Shown here piece by piece: positions 18,562 through 27,997 of a stretch of DNA of 64,000 nucleotides. The position numbers were made by a program, and so were the translations under genes. Within the stretch, counting starts at the first letter, position 1; every line of letters begins with the position of its first letter. The notes below the pieces were generated by a model, which was not told where the DNA came from, did not search any database, and saw only the letters and a list, made by a program, of their open reading frames with translations. The stretch spans positions 1-64,000 of the forward strand of contig NZ_FRDK01000012.1 of the NCBI RefSeq assembly GCF_900143245.1, read 5' to 3'. The stretch is from Flavobacterium fryxellicola (lineage in GTDB: Bacteria; Bacteroidota; Bacteroidia; Flavobacteriales; Flavobacteriaceae).

Positions 18562-19289
18562 CCATTGCTGGCTTTGATCCTTCGGGAGGCGCAGGTGTTT
18601 TAGCGGATGTAAAAACATTCGAGCAGCATAGCGTGACTGGTTTTGCCATCAATACAGGCAATACGATTCAAACCGAAAATGAATTCTTCGAAATACAATG
18701 GACTGACTTGGATTTTGTTTTGCGTTCCATAAAAGTGTTATTCAAAAGTTACAGTATCAAAGCAGTAAAAATTGGAATTATTCCTTCCTTGGATTATTTA
18801 AAAGAAATTGTTTTTGCTATAAAAAGGCTTTCGCCAAAAACAAAAATAGTTTGGGATACGGTTTTGAAATCTACCACAGAATTCCGTTTTACAACCATCG
18901 AAAACCAAACTGTTTTGATTGAAATATTAGAAAAAATTGATTTGATAACTCCCAATTACAATGAGATTTTACAACTGTCCTCGGAAGAAATTAATGCCCG
19001 AACAATTGCAATAACCCTCTCGAAATTCTGCGCTGTTTTAGTCAAAGGGGGTCATAATTCAGACGAAATAGGTATTGATTATTTATACATGGAAAATGAC
19101 GTTTTCCAGCTGTTGCCAAAAGAAACTTTGGTTTCCGAAAAGCATGGCTCAGGCTGCGTATTATCAGCCGCTATAACTGCCAATTTAGCTTTAGAACAAG
19201 ACCTGAAAACAGCTTGCAGTACTGCTAAAATATATATAGAAACCTTCTTGCAATCCAACAAAACTAAATTAGGATACCATCATGTATAA
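18534..19289 (+). CDS. thiD: Hydroxymethylpyrimidine/phosphomethylpyrimidine kinase ThiD
   Basis: 251 residues, ribokinase fold. TIAGFDPSGGAGVLADVKTF near the N-terminus binds HMP, LITPNYNEI near residue 140 and HGSGCVLSAAI near residue 205 (catalytic base in the G-S-G-C anion hole) are the family motifs. It phosphorylates HMP-P to HMP-PP for ThiE. Overlaps the TenI-like gene (28 bases) and thiE (8 bases), implying tight translational coupling. Confidence 0.95.
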   Translation: MSTNRPFVLTIAGFDPSGGAGVLADVKTFEQHSVTGFAINTGNTIQTENEFFEIQWTDLDFVLRSIKVLFKSYSIKAVKIGIIPSLDYLKEIVFAIKRLSPKTKIVWDTVLKSTTEFRFTTIENQTVLIEILEKIDLITPNYNEILQLSSEEINARTIAITLSKFCAVLVKGGHNSDEIGIDYLYMENDVFQLLPKETLVSEKHGSGCVLSAAITANLALEQDLKTACSTAKIYIETFLQSNKTKLGYHHV

Positions 19290-19914
19290 CAAGTTACAAT
19301 ATATTTCACAGGGAAATACAATGGAAGAACAATTGTATAACATCCACAAAGCGCTGGACAATGGTTGCGATTGGATTCAATTGCGATTCAAAAATCAAAA
19401 TAAATTTGAAGCTTTCACTTTGGCAGAAGCCGTAAAAAAATTGTGCAAAGAATATTTAGCCACTTTTATCATCAATGACAATGTGCATTTTGCAAAGCTA
19501 TTGGATGCTGATGGGGTCCATTTAGGTTTGAGTGATAGGAGCATCCATGAAGCAAGACTCATTTTAGGAACCACAAAAATCATAGGCGGCACTGCAAATA
19601 CATGGGAAGATGTACTGCAAAGAACTGCTGAAAACTGCGATTATATTGGTTTGGGTCCGTTTCAATTTACGGCAACCAAACAAAATTTAAGTCCAATTTT
19701 AGGATTGGAAGGCTATGATTCTATTATCGAACAAATGAAGATAAAAAACATCCAAATTCCCATTTATGCCATTGGAGGAATTACACTGGAACATGTTGAA
19801 GGTCTGATGCAAACTGGAATTCATGGCATAGCCGTTTCTGGATTGATTACACAAAATGAAAATCTATCGCAATTGATCACTCAACTTAACAAACAATTAT
19901 ATGTTACCATTTAA
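19282..19914 (+). CDS. thiE: Thiamine phosphate synthase ThiE
   Basis: 210 residues. It condenses HMP-PP with the thiazole phosphate. The family motifs [18 protein letters not shown] and [13 protein letters not shown] (pyrophosphate/Lys loop), and [10 protein letters not shown] (phosphate binding) are intact. Overlaps thiD by 8 bases and thiG by 14. Confidence 0.95.
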   Translation: MYNKLQYISQGNTMEEQLYNIHKALDNGCDWIQLRFKNQNKFEAFTLAEAVKKLCKEYLATFIINDNVHFAKLLDADGVHLGLSDRSIHEARLILGTTKIIGGTANTWEDVLQRTAENCDYIGLGPFQFTATKQNLSPILGLEGYDSIIEQMKIKNIQIPIYAIGGITLEHVEGLMQTGIHGIAVSGLITQNENLSQLITQLNKQLYVTI

Positions 19915-20671
19915 AATAGGAGATAAAATCTTTGAGTCACGCTTGTTTTTAGGCACAGGGAAATTTGGTTCGAATCGACAGATGGAAGAAGCCATTCTAG
20001 CATCAGGAAGCGAATTAATAACTGTTGCGCTAAAACGTATCGATTTAGAAACCGAAACGGATGCCATTTTATCACATCTTAAACATCCACACATTAATTT
20101 ATTGCCCAATACCTCAGGTGCTCGAAATGCTAAAGAAGCTATTTTTGCAGCGCAATTAGCTCGCGAAGCGTTGGAAACTAATTGGCTCAAACTCGAAATT
20201 CATCCTGACCCAAAATATTTAATGCCTGATGCTATAGAAACCTTAAAAGCAACAGAAGCATTGGCCAAATTAGGATTTATCATCTTACCTTATGTTCATG
20301 CTGACCCTGTTTTGTGCAAGCGATTAGAAGATGTCGGCACGTCGGCAGTTATGCCTTTGGGCTCGCCTATTGGTAGTAACAAAGGACTGAAAACAATCGA
20401 TTTTTTAGAAATCATAATTGAACAAAGTAAAGTTCCTGTGATTATCGACGCCGGAATTGGGGCGCCTTCTGATGCGGTAAAAGCAATGGAACTGGGTGCG
20501 GATGCTGTTTTAGTAAATACCGCTATAGCTATTGCAGGAAATCCAAAACTGATGGCAGAAGCTTTTAGAGAAGCCGTTATTGCAGGACGCAAAGCATTCG
20601 AAGCCAAACTTGGACAACAATATAATCGCGCGGTGGCTTCGAGTCCGTTGACAGCATTTTTATATGATTGA
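19901..20671 (+). CDS. thiG: Thiazole synthase ThiG
   Basis: 256 residues, TIM barrel. [12 protein letters not shown] at the N-terminus, [16 protein letters not shown] near residue 100 (Lys that forms the imine with DXP), [13 protein letters not shown] and [13 protein letters not shown] are all typical. It uses DXP, dehydroglycine and ThiS thiocarboxylate. DXP itself is made by the dxs gene of this window. Followed by 356 bases of repeats before thiH. Confidence 0.97.
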   Translation: MLPFKIGDKIFESRLFLGTGKFGSNRQMEEAILASGSELITVALKRIDLETETDAILSHLKHPHINLLPNTSGARNAKEAIFAAQLAREALETNWLKLEIHPDPKYLMPDAIETLKATEALAKLGFIILPYVHADPVLCKRLEDVGTSAVMPLGSPIGSNKGLKTIDFLEIIIEQSKVPVIIDAGIGAPSDAVKAMELGADAVLVNTAIAIAGNPKLMAEAFREAVIAGRKAFEAKLGQQYNRAVASSPLTAFLYD

Positions 20672-20672
20672 T

Positions 20673-20704
20673 CCTCTCCTAGCCCTCTGTAAAGAAAAGG
20701 GAGA
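20673..20704. repeat. Degenerate copy of the thiC-type GC-rich repeat
   Basis: CTCTCCTAGCCCTCTG...AAGGGAGA downstream of thiG resembles the complement of the block inserted in thiC (AGCCCTC ... GGGAG core). Weak but suggestive of a dispersed family. Confidence 0.4.
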
Positions 20705-20784
20705 CAAAAACGCATAAAAAAATGAATTGAAATTATATTAAACGAATAAATAGGATTACAATAAAAGGTCGTTTTACAGCAGCT

Positions 20785-20811
20785 TTTGTCAAAGTTCAAA
20801 ACTTTGACAAA
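20785..20811. repeat. 27-base perfect palindrome in the thiG-thiH gap
   Basis: TTTGTCAAAGTT (20785-20796), loop CAA, AACTTTGACAAA (20800-20811). It lacks a U-run, so it is an RNA hairpin or repeat rather than a terminator. A vague relative (CTTTGTCAAAGG) occurs near 46600. Confidence 0.6.
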
Positions 20812-20862
20812 GGTAAAATGCAATGATATAAACTTAATAAGAATGCGTTTTTCCCGCGTTTT

Positions 20863-21002
20863 GCGTGAGGGATAGCAGTGAAAATCCTTTTTTTGTACCG
20901 GTTTTTTTAAACGGTACAAAAAAAGATTGAAACGAATAGCCCGACGGCTGTTTTGAAAATACGGAGAGGAACGAACCGGATTTTCAAAACAGCTGTCACG
21001 CC
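20863..21002. repeat. Compound palindrome, copy 2 (inside the thi operon)
   Basis: Conserved arms GCGTGAGGGATAGCAGTG (20863-20880), GATTGAAACGAATAGCCCG (from about 20925) and GTCACGCC (to 21002) enclose two unrelated hairpins, TTTGTACCG/CGGTACAAA and GGCTGTTTTGAAAAT/ATTTTCAAAACAGC. It is located between thiG and thiH without an obvious terminator U-run that would end the operon. Confidence 0.8.
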
Positions 21003-21027
21003 TAAATAATTTTAAATAATTAAAAAC

Positions 21028-22140
21028 ATGAACACTTTTAAATCGGTTTTTGAAAATTACGATTGGGATGCGATCAAAACCAAAATATACCAAACCACAG
21101 CACAAGATGTGGAACGAGCACTAGCAAAGAAAAAACGAAATCTTGACGATTTTTTGGCTTTGATTTCACCTGTTGCACAGAATTATTTGGAAGCAATGGC
21201 TCAAGAGTGCCACGAATTAACAAAAAAACGCTTTGGCAAAACGATTCAAATTTATGCGCCTTTGTATTTGAGTAACGAATGCCAGAATATTTGTACGTAC
21301 TGTGGCTTTAGTTTAGATAACAAAATCAAGCGAAAAACCCTCAACGAGGCCGAAATAACATTGGAAGTCGAAGCTTTAAAAAGCGCTGGTTTTGATCATG
21401 TTTTATTGGTAACAGGTGAAGCAAATTACACGGTAAATATTCATTATTTTCTAAAAGCAATTGCACAAATACAAAATGATTTTTCTATCATTTCAGTAGA
21501 AGTACAGCCTCTTTCAACGGAAGAATATGAGCAATTGCATGCAGCTGGGGTTTATTCCGTTTTGGTATATCAAGAAACGTATCATCAAGAAGTGTATAAA
21601 AAGTACCATACTAAAGGAAAGAAATCTAATTTTGATTTTCGTCTAGAAACACCAGACCGAATAGGCACTGCAGGTATTCATAAAATAGGTTTGGGCGTTT
21701 TGTTAGGATTGGAGGATTGGCGTACAGATAGCTTTTTCAATGCCTTACATCTAGATTATCTACAAAAAACGTATTGGCAAACTAAATATACCGTTTCTTT
21801 CCCCAGATTACGACCAGCCGAAGGGGTTATTGAACCCAACTTTATCATGGATGATAAAGATTTAACACAATTGATTTGCGCCTATCGCTTGTGGAATGAA
21901 GATTTAGAAATCTCCATATCAACTAGGGAGAATGAAAAATTTCGTGATAATATTATTCCAATTGGTATTACAAGCATGAGTGCCGGTTCAAAAACTAATC
22001 CCGGTGGTTATGTCGTTGATCCGCAGTCATTGGAGCAATTTGAGATTAGCGACGAACGACCTGCTGCCGAGATTGCCCAAGTCATCTCCAACAGCGGATA
22101 TGAACCTGTTTGGAAAGATTGGGACAAAAGCTTTAAATAA
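21028..22140 (+). CDS. thiH: 2-iminoacetate synthase ThiH
   Basis: 370 residues, radical-SAM. YLSNECQNICTYCGF near residue 85 is the C-X3-C-X2-C cluster; it cleaves tyrosine to p-cresol and dehydroglycine for ThiG. VQPLSTEEYEQLHAAG and GVLLGLEDWR are typical. No thiO is present in the operon, so thiazole formation relies on this ThiH. The gene follows a 356-base repeat-filled gap but is on the same strand. Confidence 0.96.
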   Translation: MNTFKSVFENYDWDAIKTKIYQTTAQDVERALAKKKRNLDDFLALISPVAQNYLEAMAQECHELTKKRFGKTIQIYAPLYLSNECQNICTYCGFSLDNKIKRKTLNEAEITLEVEALKSAGFDHVLLVTGEANYTVNIHYFLKAIAQIQNDFSIISVEVQPLSTEEYEQLHAAGVYSVLVYQETYHQEVYKKYHTKGKKSNFDFRLETPDRIGTAGIHKIGLGVLLGLEDWRTDSFFNALHLDYLQKTYWQTKYTVSFPRLRPAEGVIEPNFIMDDKDLTQLICAYRLWNEDLEISISTRENEKFRDNIIPIGITSMSAGSKTNPGGYVVDPQSLEQFEISDERPAAEIAQVISNSGYEPVWKDWDKSFK

Positions 22141-22224
22141 TTTTAGATAGTTTATTTAAGATTGCTAGTTTTTGATTTTTAAAGAAGAAAAAAGATATAA
22201 ATAGATTTTTTGATAGTAGAAAGA

Positions 22225-22935
22225 ATGAGTGTTATACAAGATTTTTTAAGGTACAATAGACAAATGATGTTGCCAGAAATAGGTGATTTGGGTCAAGAAA
22301 AACTCAAAAAAAGTAGCGTTTTAGTAATTGGCGCTGGCGGATTAGGGTGCCCAATTTTACAATATATCGCAACGGCTGGGGTTGGGATTATTGGAATCGT
22401 TGATTTTGACAAAATCGAATTACATAATTTACACCGCCAAATTTTGTATACAGAACAACATGTTGGGCAATCTAAAGCGCTGAGGGCAAAATCAGTTTTA
22501 GAAACTTTAAATCCACTGATTGAGATCATCGCTTTTGAAGAAAAATTAACAATTGAAAATGCCAGCCGAATCATCAAGGATTTTGATGTAATTGTTGATG
22601 GTTGTGATAATTTTGAAACCCGTTATCTTGTAAATGATACTTGCGTAGCTTTAGGAAAATCACTAATATATGGCAGTATCTTAAAATTTGAGGGTCAGAT
22701 GGCTGTTTTTAATCACAATGGAAATAAAAATCTTCGTGACTTATTTCCAGAGCCACCAAATCCAAAAGACGTACCTAATTGCAACTTTAATGGTGTAATG
22801 GGTACACTTCCTGGAATTATTGGCACTATGATGGCACATGAAACTTTGAAACTGATTATGGATTTAACAACACTAAAAAATGAATTAATACTTTTTAATA
22901 CTTTAGACTGGAGTTTTAAGAAGTTAAAATTTTAA
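22225..22935 (+). CDS. ThiF/MoeB/HesA-type adenylyltransferase
   Basis: 236 residues from the ATG at 22225; a TTG at 22210 would add five residues and is less likely. GAGGLGCPILQYIA near residue 33 is the nucleotide loop, HNLHRQILY and DGCDNFETRYLVND are signature blocks. Only one Cys of the usual zinc set is obvious (VPNCNFNGVMG), as seen in some shorter members. At the end of a thiamine operon the expected role is adenylating ThiS (ThiF). It converges on aat with 3 bases between stops. Confidence 0.88.
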   Translation: MSVIQDFLRYNRQMMLPEIGDLGQEKLKKSSVLVIGAGGLGCPILQYIATAGVGIIGIVDFDKIELHNLHRQILYTEQHVGQSKALRAKSVLETLNPLIEIIAFEEKLTIENASRIIKDFDVIVDGCDNFETRYLVNDTCVALGKSLIYGSILKFEGQMAVFNHNGNKNLRDLFPEPPNPKDVPNCNFNGVMGTLPGIIGTMMAHETLKLIMDLTTLKNELILFNTLDWSFKKLKF

Positions 22936-22938
22936 ATA

Positions 22939-23577
22939 TTATTCCCTTTTCAATATTTCCATAAAATCGACTCGTGCTATTTCTCGACAACCTAAACTTT
23001 CGAGATGCGGATTATAAACTTGGCAATCCAACAGACTGTACTTTTCTTTTTTTAATTGGTTGACCAAAGCAATGAAGGCAACTTTTGAAGCATTTGACAC
23101 TAAAGAGAACATACTTTCACCACAAAAGACGTGTCCCAAATCAATTCCGTATAATCCACCGACCAATTCCTCATTTTGCCAAACTTCAACCGATTTGGCA
23201 ATTCCACTTTCATTAAGTTTGCAATACGCTTCAATCATGTCGTTAGTAATCCAAGTCCCGTTTTGACCGTCTCGTTTTATGTTTTGACAGTTCGAAATCA
23301 CTTCTCTAAAATTTTGGTTGAAAGTAACTTTGAAACTATTCCGATTCAAAATGTTTCGCATACTTTTAGAAATAATCATTTCATCTAGAAATAAAACCAT
23401 TCTGGGATTTGGTGCCCACCACATAATGGGTTCACCATTTTCAAACCAAGGAAAGATTCCGCTTTTGTAGGCAAGTAGTAATCGTTCCGGAGATAAATTA
23501 CCTCCAATCGCTAAAATACCATCGCGATTAGCTTGGTCAACAGAAGGAAATAACAAATCTGCAGATAAATAATACAT
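22939..23577 (-). CDS. aat: Leucyl/phenylalanyl-tRNA-protein transferase
   Basis: 212 residues, usual length. It adds Leu/Phe to N-terminal Arg/Lys of proteins for ClpS/ClpAP degradation. Motifs: LAYKSGIFPWFE, PIMWWAPNPRMVL, HVFCGESMFS and LLDCQVYNPHLESLG. Monocistronic by appearance. Confidence 0.95.
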   Translation of the reverse strand: MYYLSADLLFPSVDQANRDGILAIGGNLSPERLLLAYKSGIFPWFENGEPIMWWAPNPRMVLFLDEMIISKSMRNILNRNSFKVTFNQNFREVISNCQNIKRDGQNGTWITNDMIEAYCKLNESGIAKSVEVWQNEELVGGLYGIDLGHVFCGESMFSLVSNASKVAFIALVNQLKKEKYSLLDCQVYNPHLESLGCREIARVDFMEILKRE

Positions 23578-23611
23578 ATTTCAATTTCAAAAATAAATGG
23601 CAATTTCAAAA

Positions 23612-23658
23612 AATAAAAAAGTCAGAAATTCAAGTAAAACTTAAACTTCTGACTTATA
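23612..23658 (-). terminator. Terminator after the DUF3127 gene
   Basis: AAGTCAGAA (23619-23627) pairs with TTCTGACTT (23647-23655); on the minus strand the stem is followed by a T-rich tail. Confidence 0.85.
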
Positions 23659-23678
23659 AATGCTAACTTTTTTACCTC

Positions 23679-24056
23679 TTAGAATGGTAAATCGTCAGCT
23701 TCTTCTTCGTTTAGGTTTGTTGCGGGTGCAAAAGCTTCGGCAGCAGGCATTGGAGGCATTTGTGACGCAGTTGCTTCAGCCGCTACTCGTTCTACTCTCC
23801 ATCCTTGAATTGCATTAAAATATTTAGTCACTCCTTGGGGATCAACCCATTCGCGTCCTCTTAAATTGATAGCAACTTTTACGGCTTCACCCACTTTAAA
23901 ACTATTCAATAAATCACATTTATCTTGTACAAATTCTACTAAAATATGTTGTGGATATTGTTCTTCCGTGGTTACAACTAATTCTCTTTTCAAGAAACTT
24001 CCGCTTCCCACATTTTTTGCATCCCCAAGCATTTTAATTTTTCCTGTAACTTCCAT
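23679..24056 (-). CDS. DUF3127 domain protein (OB-fold-like)
   Basis: 125 residues. The N-terminal 95 residues match the DUF3127 pattern of Bacteroidetes (MEVTGKIKML, FLKRELVVTTEEQYPQ, FNAIQGWRVER), which resembles single-stranded-DNA-binding OB folds. The tail is Ala/Pro-rich and acidic, ending EEEADDLPF, strongly like the protein-interaction tail of SSB proteins. A role in DNA metabolism is inferred from that tail. Separated by 29 bases from the flavin reductase gene upstream. Confidence 0.85.
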   Translation of the reverse strand: MEVTGKIKMLGDAKNVGSGSFLKRELVVTTEEQYPQHILVEFVQDKCDLLNSFKVGEAVKVAINLRGREWVDPQGVTKYFNAIQGWRVERVAAEATASQMPPMPAAEAFAPATNLNEEEADDLPF

Positions 24057-24085
24057 CTTCGTTATTTTTAATGTTATTTATATTC

Positions 24086-24961
24086 TTATTTTTTTGCCAA
24101 AAGCACTTTCCAAGCAGACAAAACATCCTCGTCATCCAGATATTTTTTAGCTTCTAAGTGTACTTTTTGCTGATCATCAGCACTTAAAACGCCTTTTACA
24201 GCAAAATTCTGTTTTACAAATATACTAACTTCTTCCATTGTAGGCAAGGCTTCTATATTTCCCAACATCCCTAAATCATTTCCATTAAAAACAGGGCTTT
24301 CCTTTATAAAAGTTGGAATAGCATCTACCCCAATTCCTAAAGTTGACAATGGTTTTGGCACTTCAAAAAGTCCTTGGTTGGATCTGGAATACCAATTTCC
24401 GCCTAATCTGGAGACTAGATCTATTTTATATTGATCAATGGCTCCATTTTCGTCTAAAACGGATTCATCAATGTGAATGCGCACTACTTCACAAAGCACT
24501 AAATTTCCTGCCCCACCTTCTGTACCTAAGGGGATAATCTGAGTGACTTTGCATTCAAATTGAACAGGCGATTCCTTTACTCTAAAAGGCTTCACCACTT
24601 CAGAAGCTATTGGCGTCAAACCTGATTTCACAAATTCATCGATCCCAACCGCATACTCCGTACTCGCTAGCGAAGTTTGCTGCACCATATCATAATTCAC
24701 CACGTTAATCACTACTTCTCGGGTTGCTTCGACATTCATTAAGGTATGTTTTACCGAATTATCACGCACCCGTCTTGCTGGCGAAAATATAAGAATGGGC
24801 GGATTAGCACTGAACACATTGAAGAAACTGAAAGGCGATAGGTTTGGATTCCCATCAACATCCATAGTGCTGGCAAAAGCAATAGGCCTAGGCCCTACAG
24901 AACTTTGCAAATACCCTTGTAACTTTGCCGTTTCAATACTTTTAGGATCAATAGTAATCAT
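24086..24961 (-). CDS. Flavin reductase-like FMN-binding protein
   Basis: 291 residues. The FMN-binding split-barrel fold occupies the first about 200 residues: SVGPRPIAFASTMD, SPFSFFNVFSANPPI and VVINVVNYDMVQQ are typical. The last about 80 residues are an extra helical region. Catalytic partner and substrate are unknown. It may be co-transcribed with the DUF3127 gene. Confidence 0.88.
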   Translation of the reverse strand: MITIDPKSIETAKLQGYLQSSVGPRPIAFASTMDVDGNPNLSPFSFFNVFSANPPILIFSPARRVRDNSVKHTLMNVEATREVVINVVNYDMVQQTSLASTEYAVGIDEFVKSGLTPIASEVVKPFRVKESPVQFECKVTQIIPLGTEGGAGNLVLCEVVRIHIDESVLDENGAIDQYKIDLVSRLGGNWYSRSNQGLFEVPKPLSTLGIGVDAIPTFIKESPVFNGNDLGMLGNIEALPTMEEVSIFVKQNFAVKGVLSADDQQKVHLEAKKYLDDEDVLSAWKVLLAKK

Positions 24962-25135
24962 ACTTTTTATTTATTTCTTAGAGATACAAAAGTAGACAAA
25001 TGAATTAAGTTTTAGAAGCAGTAATGTAGAAATAGAATGAAATTAGGTTTTAGCTTTTTCAAAAATAAATTCTTTGATTGAAACTAAAATACTTCCGTAT
25101 TAATTTCATTATATTTATACCTCAAAAATCTATTT

Positions 25136-26284
25136 ATGCTGTTTTCTGAAAGAAGAAATACAACCCGTTGGATTATCATTTTCGCCTCATTTCTCATCAT
25201 CTCCTTAATACTTTGGAACACGTATACTTTTTTTCAAATTTTTAAAAACGAAGAACGCTTAAAAATGAACCTTTGGGCACAAGCCCAAAAAACACTAATT
25301 AACGCGGACGAAAATACAGAAGTCGAACTTCCTCTTCAGATTTTTAGCAACAATACTTCTATCCCCATTGTACTCACCGAAAATGACAGCATAATAAACA
25401 CCGTCAATATTGATGAAGCTGTCGTAGAAAACAAGCTAAAAGCAATTGCTTTTTTACAAGCCTTAAAAAATGAAAATGAGCCCATTGTCATTGAATATGT
25501 CCCAGGAAAATTTCAAAATTTATACTATGGTAATTCCGCTTTACTGAATAAATTAAAATATTATCCTGTTGCCTTAGTACTCATTATTGTCTTATTTGGA
25601 AGTTTGGTTTATAATTTTTATCGAAGTACCAAAATGGCCACACAAAACAAACTTTGGGCTGGTATGGCCAAAGAAACGGCACATCAAATTGGCACTCCGC
25701 TTTCGTCTTTGATAGGTTGGGTTGAACTCTTAAAATCGGAAAACGTAGAGGAAAGTACCACCTTTGAAATTGAAAAAGACATTGAACGCTTGCAAACCAT
25801 TACCGATCGTTTCTCGAAAATAGGATCTGAACCCAAATTAGAAAATAAAGACATCGTAGCCGAAACACAGCAATCCTACGACTACTTACAATCCCGATTT
25901 TCCAAGCAAATTGAGTTTTCATTTAAAGCGCCAGAATCGCGCATTATGGTTTTATTGAACCCCACGCTACACAGCTGGACAATCGAAAATTTAGTAAAAA
26001 ATGCTATCGATGCGATGAAAGGAAAAGGGAAATTAGCTTTACAAATTGAGCAGGAAGGGGACTTTGTAAAAATAAATATCTCCGACACCGGCAGCGGAAT
26101 TCAGAAAAAACAATTCAAAAGCATATTTGAACCTGGTTTTACCACCAAAAAAAGGGGCTGGGGATTAGGACTTTCTCTAACCAAAAGAATTGTGGAAGAA
26201 TACCACAAAGGAACCATTAAAGTCTTACATTCCGAAATTGGAAAAGGAACAACGATGCAAGTAAGTTTAAAAAAAGTCTTCTAA
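25136..26284 (+). CDS. Membrane sensor histidine kinase
   Basis: 382 residues. Two membrane helices (about 12-33 and 142-162) flank a periplasmic sensor of about 105 residues. The HisKA box contains the phospho-acceptor in KETAHQIGTPLSSLIGW near residue 183; HATPase motifs are ENLVKNAIDAM (N box), DTGSGI (G1) and GWGLGLSLTKRIV (G2). No response regulator gene is adjacent, so it is an orphan. It ends by overlapping the convergent transglutaminase gene by 4 bases. Confidence 0.92.
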   Translation: MLFSERRNTTRWIIIFASFLIISLILWNTYTFFQIFKNEERLKMNLWAQAQKTLINADENTEVELPLQIFSNNTSIPIVLTENDSIINTVNIDEAVVENKLKAIAFLQALKNENEPIVIEYVPGKFQNLYYGNSALLNKLKYYPVALVLIIVLFGSLVYNFYRSTKMATQNKLWAGMAKETAHQIGTPLSSLIGWVELLKSENVEESTTFEIEKDIERLQTITDRFSKIGSEPKLENKDIVAETQQSYDYLQSRFSKQIEFSFKAPESRIMVLLNPTLHSWTIENLVKNAIDAMKGKGKLALQIEQEGDFVKINISDTGSGIQKKQFKSIFEPGFTTKKRGWGLGLSLTKRIVEEYHKGTIKVLHSEIGKGTTMQVSLKKVF

Positions 26285-27453
26285 TGTGACGAAACTCTAA
26301 GCTGGGAGAATTTAGAAAACATTGTTTTTCTACTACTTTTAGACTTGCTCAAATAGTTTTGTACAAATGAAGCATGTTCATTGGCTTGCGCCAAAGCTTT
26401 ACTAAGGGACTTTTTGACTGAAGCCACATAAGCTGAACTCTCACTTCCTACTGGACCCACTGCATAAATTGCGTCTTGGCATTTAGCTAGTTTTTCCTGC
26501 GGCGTCTGGATCATCTTGCTAATTTCATCGTCTGAAAAAGTGGGTTTGAACTGATTGTTTCGGTAATGAACAAAATCATTCAGTAAGATAACTGCAAGGT
26601 TCATTTCGTTCACAATAGCGTTTAATTTCTCGATATTAGCGTTTCTTCGCAAGTACTCTAATTTTTTCTTTTTAAAATCGTAACGTTCTAGTACCAAAGC
26701 GTTTTTTAATCCGTTTTTTTCTATTCTTTCTGCTGCTGCATACAACTGATCGGTTTCGGACATAGCATTGTATTTGCTGATTTCTCGCTCAAAATCAAAG
26801 TACTTTTTGGATGTATTTATCTGGACTTTCCCTGCGTAAAATTCACTATTAGTAATGGGATAGTATAGAAATTGCCACAAATAATCAAATGGAATATGTG
26901 AAGCAATTATTTTAGCTGGATCCGCCTTAAAATAAACATTATTTAGTTTTTTACTAAATTGCCCATTGTGAACGTATCCCGATCCCCAAGTTGGATCAAA
27001 CAGATACCATTTAGTATCTATTTTTGCAGCATTCCAAGCGTGTGCCAATTTTCCTACTGTACCATTTTGCTTATTATAGCCTTGAATAATATAGGACTCA
27101 ATTCCAATTTTATCAGACAGTTCCTTAAAAACGGCAGCATAATGACTGCAAACTCCTTTTCTTGTTTTTAAAGTTCTAGTAATTTTATCTTGTGCTGTTT
27201 CACTAAAATTAACTGCATATCTAGTAGTTACATCATATCTAATATTTGATGCCGTCCAGTAAAAAGCGGCTCGAATTTTATCCGTCTCTGTTTTGAAATT
27301 AGTATTGATATATGCGGCAATTGCTGTTGTAGAAGTAGTTTGATTTGAAGGGATAATGGCCATTTTAGCGTCGACTAGCGTATAATCTGTACTACCTTGC
27401 CCAAAACTTAAAAGTGTAATAAATAGGGAGAAAAGTATAAAATTATTTTTCAT
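26281..27453 (-). CDS. Secreted transglutaminase-like (cysteine protease fold) protein
   Basis: 390 residues with signal peptide (to about residue 19, LLSFGQ). The transglutaminase core gives Cys in KGVCSHYAAVF (about residue 102), His in KLAHAWNAA and Asp in WYLFDPTWG, the full catalytic triad. The C-terminal half is helical and unassigned. Bacterial members can be peptidases or cross-linkers; the substrate is unknown. Confidence 0.87.
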   Translation of the reverse strand: MKNNFILFSLFITLLSFGQGSTDYTLVDAKMAIIPSNQTTSTTAIAAYINTNFKTETDKIRAAFYWTASNIRYDVTTRYAVNFSETAQDKITRTLKTRKGVCSHYAAVFKELSDKIGIESYIIQGYNKQNGTVGKLAHAWNAAKIDTKWYLFDPTWGSGYVHNGQFSKKLNNVYFKADPAKIIASHIPFDYLWQFLYYPITNSEFYAGKVQINTSKKYFDFEREISKYNAMSETDQLYAAAERIEKNGLKNALVLERYDFKKKKLEYLRRNANIEKLNAIVNEMNLAVILLNDFVHYRNNQFKPTFSDDEISKMIQTPQEKLAKCQDAIYAVGPVGSESSAYVASVKKSLSKALAQANEHASFVQNYLSKSKSSRKTMFSKFSQLRVSSH

Positions 27454-27473
27454 ATTGTAGTATAGCTCAAAGT

Positions 27474-27507
27474 AAAAGGGAATACGTTTTCACCTATTCC
27501 CTTTTAA
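27474..27507 (-). terminator. Terminator after the HIT gene
   Basis: AAAAGGGAATA (27474-27484) pairs with TATTCCCTTTT (27495-27505) across a 10-base loop, in the gap upstream of the transglutaminase gene. Confidence 0.82.
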
Positions 27508-27544
27508 ACGAAAACCATACCAATTTATTCTATTTGTGCAACTA

Positions 27545-27931
27545 TTATAAATTCGATTGTATTTTTATTGCTAAAGCTTCAAATTCATCTTTCGACATGG
27601 ATACTTTATTTTGAAAACGCATTTCATCCATTTCATTCAAAGGAATCAAGTGAACGTGTGCATGTGGCACTTCAAGTCCAACAACCGCCATACCAATTCG
27701 TTTGCAAGGAATCGTTTTCTCTAGTGCAACCGCAATTTTTTTAGAAAACTGCATCAGCCCGATATACAAGTCCTCTTCCATTTCAAAAATCTTATTGATT
27801 TCCTGTTTTGGAATACAAAGTGTGTGTCCTTTTGCATTTGGATTAACATCTAAAAAAGCCAAGAAATTTGAGTCTTCGGCAATTTTATAACAAGGGATTT
27901 CTCCGTTAACTATTTTAGTAAATATTGACAT
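27545..27931 (-). CDS. HIT family nucleotide-binding protein
   Basis: 128 residues, HINT/Hit type. IFTKIVNGEIPCYKI starts the fold and VPHAHVHLIPL carries the histidine-triad H-x-H-x-H. Members hydrolyse AMP conjugates such as AMP-NH2 or adenylated nucleotides. Located 66 bases after greA on the same strand, so possibly in the same operon, as in many Bacteroidetes. Confidence 0.95.
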   Translation of the reverse strand: MSIFTKIVNGEIPCYKIAEDSNFLAFLDVNPNAKGHTLCIPKQEINKIFEMEEDLYIGLMQFSKKIAVALEKTIPCKRIGMAVVGLEVPHAHVHLIPLNEMDEMRFQNKVSMSKDEFEALAIKIQSNL

Positions 27932-27997
27932 AGTTGATTTGTTACCGTGGTTTTTTGTTTAAAATATTAAAAGAGTAACCCGCTAGACTTAAAAAAA

